Made by a program: the position numbers and the translations under genes. The notes under the pieces were generated by a model, which was not told where the DNA came from, made no database searches, and was given only the letters and a program-made list of their open reading frames with translations. Shown here piece by piece: positions 25,688 through 33,425 of a stretch of 64,000 nt of DNA (the first letter of the stretch is position 1; every line of letters starts with the position of its first letter). Source of the DNA: Oscillospiraceae bacterium (GTDB lineage Bacteria > Bacillota > Clostridia > Oscillospirales > Ruminococcaceae); assembly GCA_017828975.1 (NCBI GenBank), contig JAGAJN010000023.1, forward strand, positions 1 to 64,000, read 5' to 3'.

Positions 25688-26292
25688 TGAATATAGTTGT
25701 CAGAGTGCTTGCGGAAGGCTTTTACCGCATAATGTACGATCTGCATTTCGAGGGGCTGGAGAATATCCCAAAGAACGGCGGGACTATCTATGCGTCAAAT
25801 CACCGAAGCTATCACGACCCCGTGTTTATAACTATGCGTGTCCCGAAAAAGTTCAACTATATGGCGAAAGAGGAGCTTTTCAAGAATAAGATATTCGGCA
25901 GCTTTATAACTATGCTGGGCGCATTTCCCATTCAGCGCGGAACGGGAGATATGGCGGCTCTGGATAAGGCGATAGATAAGGTCAAGAACGGCGAAAATCT
26001 GGTTATTTTTCCCGAAGGCACCCGTTCCTACGACGGAAAGGTTGGCAAGGGAAAGACCGGCGTTGCTCTGGTGGCTGCAAAGGCAGGAGTGGACGTTATC
26101 CCCGTCGGCATCTGCTTTGAGGGGCCGAAGCTGAAATTTCGTCAGAAGGTGACTGTGAAGTTCGGAAAGCCCATTTCCGCCGAGCGTCTGCACGTTGAAG
26201 GAACGTCCTCAAAGGAGCTGAAGATCATCAAAAATACCATAATGCAGGCAATTACCGAGCTTGTGGAGGGATCGGCTCAGAATGAAAATTGA
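25687..26292 (+). CDS. plsC: 1-acyl-sn-glycerol-3-phosphate acyltransferase
   Basis: Membrane-associated acyltransferase making phosphatidic acid. The 201-aa protein shows the NHRSYHDP (HX4D) catalytic motif at residues 38-45, IQRGTGD, the substrate-binding FPEGTRS near residue 109 and the late VIPVGI. The start codon overlaps the cmk stop (TGATG), so translation is coupled; its 3' end overlaps ispH by 11 bases. Confidence 0.94.
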   Translation: MNIVVRVLAEGFYRIMYDLHFEGLENIPKNGGTIYASNHRSYHDPVFITMRVPKKFNYMAKEELFKNKIFGSFITMLGAFPIQRGTGDMAALDKAIDKVKNGENLVIFPEGTRSYDGKVGKGKTGVALVAAKAGVDVIPVGICFEGPKLKFRQKVTVKFGKPISAERLHVEGTSSKELKIIKNTIMQAITELVEGSAQNEN

Positions 26293-28273
26293 GATAAAAA
26301 CTGCCGAATCTGCGGGATTTTGCTTCGGTGTCAGCCGTGCGGCGGAAACGGCGTTCGGTATGGCGGAACGGGGCGAGAAGGCGGTCACCTTCGGCGAGCT
26401 TATCCACAATCCGTCGGTGGTGAACGATCTGGCGGACAGGGGAATAAGGGCAGTGGACAGTCTTGACGGTCTTTCGGGAGATGAAACGGTCATTATCCGT
26501 TCCCACGGCGTGCCGAAAAGCGTTTACGGTCTGTTGGACGAAAAGGGGCTTCGGTATGTTGACTGCACCTGTCCGTTTGTGGAAAGGATACACAAAATCG
26601 CCGCCGAAAAGTCCCGTGAAGGCTGCGATATTATCATTATGGGCGACAAAGACCATCCCGAAGTGGTCGGAATATCGGGTTTCTGTGAAAATTCACCATA
26701 TATTTTCAAAACTTTTGATGAATTCAGCCTTTTTTTGAAAAATAATTATAAAAAACTAAAAAAAACACTTGCAATTATGGCGCAAACGACGTATAATATA
26801 AGTATGTGGGAAAAGTGTACTCAGTTAGTACGCCGTATGCAGGAATGCGGCGAGCTTGCAGGAGAGGTTTGCGTCTTTAACACCATTTGCAGTGCAACGG
26901 CTAACCGTCAGGCTGAAGCGGCAATGCTTGCCAAGTCCGCCGACTTGATGATCGTTATCGGCGGCAGACGCAGTTCCAATACTTTGAAGCTTTTCAATAT
27001 TTGCAGCGGACTTTGCAGTAGATGTCTGCTGATTGAAAGCGCAGACGAGATCGACCCGTGCGAGATGAGAAAGCTGATTCCCTTAGATACCGGCGCAATT
27101 TTTACCGTTGGTATCACTGCCGGCGCTTCAACTCCGGCTTATATTATCAAGGAGGTACAAAGACTAATGAGCGAAATCGTAAAAAATCTGGACGAAGACA
27201 TTAACTTTGAAGAAGCACTTGAAGCAAGCTTCAAAAAAATATATACCGGTAACAGGGTGAAAGGATACATAGTGGCTGTCAATAACAGTGAAGCTGTCGT
27301 TGATGTTGGTACAAAGCACACAGGCTATGCGCCTCTGTCTGAACTTACCGATGATCCCGGCCTGAAGCCTTCCGATATTGTTAAAGTCGGCGATTCCGTT
27401 GATTTCATCGTTACTAAGGTTAACGATCAGGACGGTGTCGTATATCTGTCCAAGAAGAAGCTTGACGCAAGAGCAGGCTTCGAGGCTATTCTCAAAGCAA
27501 AGGAAGACGGAACAATTCTTGACGGTGTTGTTACAAACGTCGTAAAGGGAGGAGTTCTCGTTCTTTCCAACGGAGCAAAGGTATTTATCCCTGCTTCTCA
27601 GGCTACTGCAAGACGCGACGAACCTCTCGAGGGACTTCTCAAGAAGAACGTTAAGTTCAAGATCATTGACGTAAACGAACAGAGAGAAAAGGCTGTTGGT
27701 TCTATCAGAGCTGTCCTCAACGCTGAAAAGGACGCTGCTAAGGCTAAGTTCTGGGAGAACGTTAAGGTCGGCGACGTATTCAAGGGCGAGGTTAAGTCTA
27801 TCACTAACTACGGTGCATTCGTTGATCTGGGCGGCATTGACGGAATGGTTCACATCTCCGAGCTGTCCTGGAACAGGATCAAGCACCCCTCCGAGGTCGT
27901 TAAGGTTGGCGATGTTCTCGAGGTATTCGTTAAGGACCTCGATCAGGAAGCTAACAGAATTTCCCTCGGCTACAAGAAGGATTCCGATAATCCTTGGGAA
28001 AAGTTCAAGAGCGAGTACAATGTTGACGACGTAGTTAAGGCTAAGGTTGTTTCCATCACTCCTTTCGGTGCATTTGCACAGATCATTCCCGGAATTGACG
28101 GTCTTATCCACATTTCCCAGATCGCTGACAAGAGAGTTACAAACGTTAAGGACGTTCTTGAGATCGGTCAGGAAGTTGAAGCTAAGATCACCGAGATCGA
28201 CATCGACAAGAAGAGGATCAGCATGTCTATGAGAGCTCTGCTTGACGGTTCCGAGGAAGCTTCCGAGGAATAA
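26282..28273 (+). CDS. ispH-rpsA: IspH (HMBPP reductase) fused to ribosomal protein S1
   Basis: A 663-aa fusion known from Clostridia. Residues 1-~290 are the 4-hydroxy-3-methylbut-2-enyl diphosphate reductase of the MEP isoprenoid pathway, with the three cluster cysteines in GFCFGV (Cys14), DCTCPF and TICSATANRQ. Residues ~310-655 carry four S1 RNA-binding repeats, ending each in motifs such as GAFVDLGGIDGMVHISEL. ATG 26282 overlaps plsC. Oddly, an internal promoter (26769-26797) and a perfect internal ribosome site (27149-27156) precede Met296 (ATG 27167), and codon use turns to the highly expressed type there. S1 could thus be made alone as a 368-aa protein. Confidence 0.95.
   Translation: MKIEIKTAESAGFCFGVSRAAETAFGMAERGEKAVTFGELIHNPSVVNDLADRGIRAVDSLDGLSGDETVIIRSHGVPKSVYGLLDEKGLRYVDCTCPFVERIHKIAAEKSREGCDIIIMGDKDHPEVVGISGFCENSPYIFKTFDEFSLFLKNNYKKLKKTLAIMAQTTYNISMWEKCTQLVRRMQECGELAGEVCVFNTICSATANRQAEAAMLAKSADLMIVIGGRRSSNTLKLFNICSGLCSRCLLIESADEIDPCEMRKLIPLDTGAIFTVGITAGASTPAYIIKEVQRLMSEIVKNLDEDINFEEALEASFKKIYTGNRVKGYIVAVNNSEAVVDVGTKHTGYAPLSELTDDPGLKPSDIVKVGDSVDFIVTKVNDQDGVVYLSKKKLDARAGFEAILKAKEDGTILDGVVTNVVKGGVLVLSNGAKVFIPASQATARRDEPLEGLLKKNVKFKIIDVNEQREKAVGSIRAVLNAEKDAAKAKFWENVKVGDVFKGEVKSITNYGAFVDLGGIDGMVHISELSWNRIKHPSEVVKVGDVLEVFVKDLDQEANRISLGYKKDSDNPWEKFKSEYNVDDVVKAKVVSITPFGAFAQIIPGIDGLIHISQIADKRVTNVKDVLEIGQEVEAKITEIDIDKKRISMSMRALLDGSEEASEE
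26769..26797 (+). promoter_or_regulatory. Candidate internal promoter inside ispH
   Basis: TTGCAA (26769-26774), 17-base spacer, TATAAT (26792-26797), in an AT-rich patch of the ispH coding region (about 26690-26810) that stands out from its GC-richer surroundings. Same hexamers and spacing as the ptsH promoter at 31409. It would feed an S1 transcript beginning near 26804. Confidence 0.6.
27149..27169 (+). promoter_or_regulatory. Internal Shine-Dalgarno and start codon for stand-alone ribosomal protein S1
   Basis: AAGGAGGT (27149-27156) lies 10 bases upstream of an in-frame ATG at 27167, exactly where the IspH domain ends and the S1 region (MSEIVKNLDED) begins. A full anti-16S match with optimal spacing is unlikely to be chance at a domain boundary. 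Confidence 0.75.
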
Positions 28274-28297
28274 TTTCCCGTTAAAATGAATTTTATG

Positions 28298-28418
28298 ACG
28301 CCCGCAGTTTAGGGAAGTACCGATAAAGACGTTTTACCGGTACCGAGCGACAAACTTTGTTCATTTCGCTGTTTATATAACGAAATGACAAAGTGGTCGC
28401 CCCTTTGCGGGCGTTTTT
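28298..28418 (+). terminator. Large branched terminator after rpsA
   Basis: The outer stem ACGCCCGCA (28298-28306) with TGCGGGCGT (28406-28414), followed by TTTT, encloses two more helices. GTACCG (28317-28322) pairs with CGGTAC (28338-28343). CGAC plus ACTTTGT/CATTTCG (28348-28371) pairs with CGAAATG/ACAAAGT plus GTCG (28381-28399). The result is a three-way junction of about 120 bases ending the rpsA transcript. Confidence 0.75.
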
Positions 28419-28492
28419 GTTCTAATATGGTATATTCGACCGAGTTTGATACATACTTTATTTGTATTTCAAAAATTCGGGAGGACATATTA

Positions 28493-30604
28493 ATGAGCAA
28501 TAAAAAGATCTTTTCCCCGCTAAACGGTCGGGCAGTCCCGCTTGATAGCGTCCCCGACCCTGTATTTTCGGGGCGTGTGCTGGGGGACGGCTGCGCTGTT
28601 ATCCCCGAGGACGGCAAAATTTACAGCCCTGTTGACGGCAAGATCTCCACGGTTGCCGAAACACTTCACGCCTATGGAATAACCTCCGACGACGGATTGG
28701 AGATACTTGTCCATTTCGGGCTGGAAACCGTTTCCCTGAAAGGCGAGGGCTTCATATCTCACGTAAAAGAGGGGGACAGGGTGACTGCGGGGCAGCTGAT
28801 CGCAGAGGCGGACATTGATTTTCTGAAAAGTCGAAATATCGACCTTATAACTCCCGTTCTCGTCTGTGAAGGCGGCGAGGGGCTGAATATGCGAATTTCC
28901 GAAGGTGATGTCAAAAAGGGAGAACAGCTTATTCTGCTGGGAGAAGTTTCCGAAAATACGTCCGAGAAGAAAAAGCCGTCCGTTAATTTCGATTTTCTCC
29001 AGAAGCTGGGAAAGACGCTGATGACGGTCATTGCCGTAATGCCGGCGGCGGGGCTTATGATAAGCATCGGCAGGTTGATAACAATGGCGGCGGGAGATTT
29101 GAACGTTATTTCGTCGATCGGCGGCGTGGTTGAGAACATCGGCTGGGCTATCATCAACAATCTCCATATCCTGTTTGCGGCGGCGATAGGCGGATCCTGG
29201 GCGAAGGACAGGGCGGGCGGCGCATTTGCGGCGGTTATTTCCTTTATCCTGATAAACAGCGTCACGGGGGCGGTTTTCGGCGTTACCAATGATATGCTTG
29301 ATGACACGGGGGCGGTGGTTTACTCGCTTTTCGGCACCGAGATGGCTGTAAACAGCTATTTTACGTCGATTTTGGGCGCACCCGCTCTGAATATGGGCGT
29401 TTTTTCGGGAATTATTGCGGGATTTCTCGGCGGATATGTTTACAATAAATTCTACAATTTCCGAAAGCTGCCCGAAGCGCTGGCGTTTTTCAACGGAAAG
29501 CGTTTTGTGCCGCTGATGGTGATAGTTTGGTCGGCGGCGGTTTCGCTGGTAATTGCGGTGATATGGCCGCTTATCCAAAGCGGGATAAACGCATTTGGCA
29601 TATGGATAGCAAATTCTGCGGACACGTCGCCGCTGCTGGCACCATTTATTTACGGAACTCTGGAACGGCTTTTGCTGCCCTTCGGACTCCACCATATGCT
29701 GACTATCCCCATGAACTACACCTCCTTCGGCGGCAGCTACGAGGTACTGACGGGCGCAAATGCGGGAACTCAGGTGTTCGGTCAGGACCCGCTGTGGCTT
29801 GCGTGGGTGACAGACCTTATCAATTTCAAGAATTCGGGTGACACTGCCGCTTACGAAAATCTCCTGAACACTGTCACTCCCGCACGGTTCAAGGTGGGGC
29901 AGATGATAGGCGCAACCGGTTTGCTTCTCGGTATCGCTCTGGCAATGTACCGCCGTGTGGACCCCGACAAGCGGAAGGATTACCGCTCAATGTACCTGTC
30001 TACGGCGCTGGCGGTGTTCCTGACAGGCGTTACCGAGCCTGTGGAGTTTATGTTTATGTTCTGCGCCGTGCCGCTGTATATAGTGTATGCGATTTTGCAG
30101 GGCTGTGCGTTCGCTCTTTCGGGAATTGTCGACCTGCGGCTTCACAGCTTCGGCAACATTGAGTTTTTCACGAGAATACCCATGTCCGTGAACGCCGGGC
30201 TTACGGGGGATATTGTCAACTTTGTTATCAGCGTTATACTGTTTTTCGTCATAGGATATTTCGTGGCATATTTTATGATAGGAAAATTCGGATATGCAAC
30301 CCCCGGTCGTCTTGGAAATTACACCTCGGGTGAGGAAACCGCTTCTTCGGGAAACGGCAAACAGTCCAACCACAGTCAGCCTGAACGAATTATCGCGCTT
30401 CTGGGCGGTCGGGAGAACATCACCCTTGTTGACGCCTGTATGACAAGGCTGCGTGTTACCGTAAAGGATATGAGCCTTGTTGCAGACGAAAAATCGTGGA
30501 AATCCGAGGGTGCGCTGGGGCTTGTGAAGAAGGACAAGGGCGTTCAGGCGATATACGGTCCTAAGGCTGATGTGCTGAAATCGGATATTAACGATATTTT
30601 GTGA
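28493..30604 (+). CDS. PTS glucose/GlcNAc-family permease, IIA-IIC-IIB order
   Basis: A 703-aa phosphotransferase-system sugar transporter. Domains in order: IIA (residues ~1-150, active His in EILVHFGLETV), IIC membrane domain (~165-600, about ten segments, with LLPFGLHHM and GVTEPVEFMFMF), and IIB (~630-703, active Cys in DACMTRLRV). This group usually has IIA at the C-terminus, so the N-terminal IIA is notable. GGGAGGA at 28479-28485 supports the start. Glucose or N-acetylglucosamine are the likely substrates. An extended -10 (TGGTATATT, 28428-28436) after the rpsA terminator may be its promoter. HPr and EI genes lie just downstream. Confidence 0.93.
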   Translation: MSNKKIFSPLNGRAVPLDSVPDPVFSGRVLGDGCAVIPEDGKIYSPVDGKISTVAETLHAYGITSDDGLEILVHFGLETVSLKGEGFISHVKEGDRVTAGQLIAEADIDFLKSRNIDLITPVLVCEGGEGLNMRISEGDVKKGEQLILLGEVSENTSEKKKPSVNFDFLQKLGKTLMTVIAVMPAAGLMISIGRLITMAAGDLNVISSIGGVVENIGWAIINNLHILFAAAIGGSWAKDRAGGAFAAVISFILINSVTGAVFGVTNDMLDDTGAVVYSLFGTEMAVNSYFTSILGAPALNMGVFSGIIAGFLGGYVYNKFYNFRKLPEALAFFNGKRFVPLMVIVWSAAVSLVIAVIWPLIQSGINAFGIWIANSADTSPLLAPFIYGTLERLLLPFGLHHMLTIPMNYTSFGGSYEVLTGANAGTQVFGQDPLWLAWVTDLINFKNSGDTAAYENLLNTVTPARFKVGQMIGATGLLLGIALAMYRRVDPDKRKDYRSMYLSTALAVFLTGVTEPVEFMFMFCAVPLYIVYAILQGCAFALSGIVDLRLHSFGNIEFFTRIPMSVNAGLTGDIVNFVISVILFFVIGYFVAYFMIGKFGYATPGRLGNYTSGEETASSGNGKQSNHSQPERIIALLGGRENITLVDACMTRLRVTVKDMSLVADEKSWKSEGALGLVKKDKGVQAIYGPKADVLKSDINDIL

Positions 30605-30613
30605 GGTGATCTC

Positions 30614-31426
30614 GTGAAACTGCTTACTCTCAACACTCACAGCCTTGTTGAGGAGGACTATCCCCGAAAGCTGAAGATCTTCACAGATGCCGTTTCTGCC
30701 GAAAAGCCAGATATTATCGCACTTCAGGAGGTAAATCAGAGCCGAACGGAAACAGCCGCCAACACCGTAAGATATTTCCCCGCAGACCATACTGCCGTGA
30801 TTCGCAGGGACAATCACGTTTTAAACGCCGCAAAGCTTCTGCCCGAATATTTCTGGACGTGGGTCCCCATAAAGCTTGGCTACGGCAGATTTGACGAGGG
30901 AATTGCCCTGATGAGCCGCAGTCAGATTCTGGAAACAGCAATCCTGACGGTAAGTGCCGACGACGATTACAGCAATTGGAAAACTCGGAAAATTCTCGGG
31001 ATACGGACAAAAGCCCGCCCGAAGGAATGGTTTTTCAGCGTTCATTACGGACGTTGGGACGACGAAGATGACCCATTTTCGGAGCAATGGGAGAGAACGC
31101 TTTCTCAGCTGGACGGCTTCGGAAGTGTCTGGCTGATGGGCGATTTCAACAATCCCGCCGAGGTCAGGGGAGAGGGCTATGACCTTATGAAAAAATCGGG
31201 CTTTAGGGACTGCTTCACCTGCGCCCGCTTCCGTGACGAGGGTTTTACCGCCGACGGTCAGATCGACGGCTGGAAGGACAAGCGATCGGTCGGGAAAATG
31301 CGCATTGACCAGATATGGCACAGCGGGCGGGTGTCTGCCGAAAGCTGCTTTACCGTTTTTAACGGGGAGAATTATCCCGTAATTTCCGACCATTTCGGCG
31401 TTTTACTATTGCAAAATCGAAAATAA
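30614..31426 (+). CDS. Endonuclease/exonuclease/phosphatase (EEP) family protein
   Basis: A 270-aa EEP-superfamily phosphohydrolase: LTLNTHSLVEED at the start (metal Asn/His), DIIALQEVNQ with the metal Glu, FFSVHYGRWDD, LMGDFNNPAEVRG and a final SDHFGVLL His. No signal peptide. The GTG at 30614 follows GAGGTGAT at 30603-30610 and lies 9 bases after the PTS permease, so it is cotranscribed with it. Members act on nucleic acids, sphingomyelin or inositol phosphates; a phosphatase role linked to the imported sugar is only a guess. Confidence 0.85.
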   Translation: MKLLTLNTHSLVEEDYPRKLKIFTDAVSAEKPDIIALQEVNQSRTETAANTVRYFPADHTAVIRRDNHVLNAAKLLPEYFWTWVPIKLGYGRFDEGIALMSRSQILETAILTVSADDDYSNWKTRKILGIRTKARPKEWFFSVHYGRWDDEDDPFSEQWERTLSQLDGFGSVWLMGDFNNPAEVRGEGYDLMKKSGFRDCFTCARFRDEGFTADGQIDGWKDKRSVGKMRIDQIWHSGRVSAESCFTVFNGENYPVISDHFGVLLLQNRK

Positions 31427-31437
31427 TGCTATATAAT
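31409..31437 (+). promoter_or_regulatory. Promoter of ptsH-ptsI
   Basis: TTGCAA (31409-31414), 17 bases, TATAAT (31432-31437), overlapping the end of the preceding gene and just upstream of the ptsH ribosome site TTAGGAG. It gives ptsHI a start of its own beside readthrough from the permease. Confidence 0.7.
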
Positions 31438-31454
31438 AAAGTTAGGAGAATAGA

Positions 31455-31712
31455 ATGAAAACATTTGAATACACCGTCACCGACGGGCTGGGTATCCATG
31501 CAAGACCCGCAGGACTTATTGCCAAAGCGGCAAAGGAGTTTTCAAGCGAAATAGTCATCTTAAAGGACGGAAGATCCGCAGTCTGCACCAAAGTCATGGC
31601 AATTATGGGGCTTTGCGTGAAGTGCGGCGACAGAATAACCGTGACAATAACCGGCGGCGACGAGGAAGCGGCTGAAAAGGCAATGAGGGAGCTTTTTGAA
31701 GCAAATCTGTGA
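31455..31712 (+). CDS. ptsH: Phosphocarrier protein HPr, lacking Ser46
   Basis: Carries phosphate from EI to sugar permeases. The 85-aa protein has the active site GIHARPAG with His15 and Arg17. Aligned with B. subtilis HPr without gaps through this region, the regulatory serine 46 (context KSIMGVMSL) is Lys46 (context TKVMAIMGL), and Ser52/Gly are also changed. HPr kinase control and CcpA coregulation through P-Ser-HPr should therefore not operate on this protein. It may be a second HPr, or the organism may use another catabolite control. ptsI follows 19 bases later. Confidence 0.93.
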   Translation: MKTFEYTVTDGLGIHARPAGLIAKAAKEFSSEIVILKDGRSAVCTKVMAIMGLCVKCGDRITVTITGGDEEAAEKAMRELFEANL

Positions 31713-31731
31713 CAAATCCGGAGTGAGGTTT

Positions 31732-33366
31732 ATGAAAATTTTTAAGGGAAAAGGCGTTTACGGTGCGGCGGCAGCGGGAAAAATTTCCGTTTTCAAGCGG
31801 CGGGACATTCAGGTCAAGCGTGTTAAGGTAGATGACACCGATGCCGAGCTTCTGCGCCTTGAAGCGGCAAAGGCGGAGGCAATCTCCCAGCTGCGTGAGA
31901 TATACGAGCGTGCGCTGAAGGAGGTCGGAGAAGCCAATGCGCAGATCTTCGACATTCACATTATGATGATAGAGGACGAGGATTTCAACGAGGCAATTAC
32001 GGGCACCATCACCGCTCAGAGCGTGAACGCCGAGTACGCCGTTGCCGCCGCAGCCGACAATTTTTCGCAGATGTTTTCCGCAATGGAGGACAGCTATATG
32101 CAGGCGAGGGCGGCGGACGTAAAGGACATTTCCAACCGAATCATCGCTTGTCTGGCAAAGGCTGACTGTCAGTCCGAAAGCGGCGGCGAGCCTGTCATAA
32201 TCTGCGCAGATGACCTTGCACCAAGCGAAACCGTCACCCTTGACAAGGACAAGGTGCTGGCGTTTGTCACCGCTCACGGTTCGTCCTTTTCGCATACGGC
32301 AATACTTGCGCGGACTATGAATATCCCCGCTATAATCGGTCTGGGAGATGATTTTCTTCGGGAGATAAAGGACGGAGATATGGCAGTTGCAGACGGCTTC
32401 ACGGGGGAATTTATCCTTGACCCCGATGAAAAAACCATTGCCGCAGCCGAGGAAAAACGCCGTGCCGACGAGGAAAAGCGGGAGCTTCTGAAAAAGCTCA
32501 AGGGCAAGGAAAACATAACTGTTGACGGGACGAAAATAAGTATTTTCGCAAATATCGGCAGCGTTGACAATATCGGTTCGGTGCTGCTGAACGACGCTGA
32601 CGGCATCGGACTTTTCCGCAGCGAGTTCCTTTATCTGGAAAATTCCGACTATCCCACCGAGGAAGAGCAGTTCAAGGCGTATAAGCGGACGTTGGAAAGC
32701 ATGGGTGGGAAAAAGGTGATAATCCGCACCTTGGACATCGGTGCGGACAAGCAGGCGGATTATTTCAAGCTGGATAAAGAGGAAAATCCCGCTCTGGGGC
32801 TTCGTGCCATACGCCTTTGCCTGACACGCCCCGATATGTTCAAAACGCAGCTGAGGGCGCTGTTCCGTGCTTCGGCGTACGGCAATCTGGGGATAATGTT
32901 CCCGATGATCGCAAATGTCAGCGAGGTGGAAGCGGCGTTGGAGCTTTGTGAGCAGGTCAAGGAGGAGCTTCGGCGGGATAATATTGATTTTTCGGAAAAT
33001 GTCGAGCTGGGGATTATGATAGAAACTCCCGCAGCCGCCATTATCAGTGACAGGCTTGCGCCGCTGGTGGACTTTTTCAGCGTCGGCACCAATGACCTTA
33101 CGCAGTACACCCTTGCCTGTGACAGGCAGAATCCTAAGCTGGAGCAGTTCTGCGATGTTCATCACGAGGCGATTCTGCGGCTTATAGAAACGGCTGCGAA
33201 GAACGCTCACGCCAACAACGCATGGATAGGCATCTGCGGCGAGCTGGCGGCTGACACGGAGCTTACGGAAACCTTCCTGAGAATGGGCATTGACGAGCTT
33301 TCCGTTTCGCCGTCCTTTGTTTTAAGGGTAAGGGAAAAGGTGAGAAGTCTTGATCTGAGCAAATAG
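31732..33366 (+). CDS. ptsI: PTS enzyme I (phosphoenolpyruvate-protein phosphotransferase)
   Basis: Transfers phosphate from PEP to HPr. The 544-aa protein has the swivelling domain with the phosphorylated His in GSSFSHTAILAR (near residue 188), and the PEP-binding barrel with LFRSEFLYLENS, PTEEEQF, GTNDLTQYTLA and the catalytic Cys in IGICGELA. GTGAGG upstream supports the ATG at 31732; the frame is open a little further upstream inside ptsH. Slightly shorter than the usual ~570 aa, but all motifs are present. A perfect hairpin terminator follows. Confidence 0.96.
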   Translation: MKIFKGKGVYGAAAAGKISVFKRRDIQVKRVKVDDTDAELLRLEAAKAEAISQLREIYERALKEVGEANAQIFDIHIMMIEDEDFNEAITGTITAQSVNAEYAVAAAADNFSQMFSAMEDSYMQARAADVKDISNRIIACLAKADCQSESGGEPVIICADDLAPSETVTLDKDKVLAFVTAHGSSFSHTAILARTMNIPAIIGLGDDFLREIKDGDMAVADGFTGEFILDPDEKTIAAAEEKRRADEEKRELLKKLKGKENITVDGTKISIFANIGSVDNIGSVLLNDADGIGLFRSEFLYLENSDYPTEEEQFKAYKRTLESMGGKKVIIRTLDIGADKQADYFKLDKEENPALGLRAIRLCLTRPDMFKTQLRALFRASAYGNLGIMFPMIANVSEVEAALELCEQVKEELRRDNIDFSENVELGIMIETPAAAIISDRLAPLVDFFSVGTNDLTQYTLACDRQNPKLEQFCDVHHEAILRLIETAAKNAHANNAWIGICGELAADTELTETFLRMGIDELSVSPSFVLRVREKVRSLDLSK

Positions 33367-33371
33367 AAAAA

Positions 33372-33410
33372 GGGCAGTACCGAAGGTGCTTCGGTACTGC
33401 CCGATTATTT
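33372..33410. terminator. Bidirectional terminator between ptsI and the solute-binding protein gene
   Basis: A perfect 13-bp stem, GGGCAGTACCGAA (33372-33384) with TTCGGTACTGCCC (33390-33402). T-rich tails follow on both strands (GATTATTTTT on plus; TTTTTCTATTT on minus), serving two convergent genes. Confidence 0.92.
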
Positions 33411-33425
33411 TTGGATAATATGAGA

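Noticed and set aside
28520-29695. 391-codon minus-strand frame inside the PTS permease gene
   Set aside because: Arg/His-rich shadow of a membrane protein gene, no start signals.
31603-33210. 535-codon minus-strand frame opposite ptsI
   Set aside because: ptsI is complete with all motifs on the plus strand; this frame lacks any recognisable domain.
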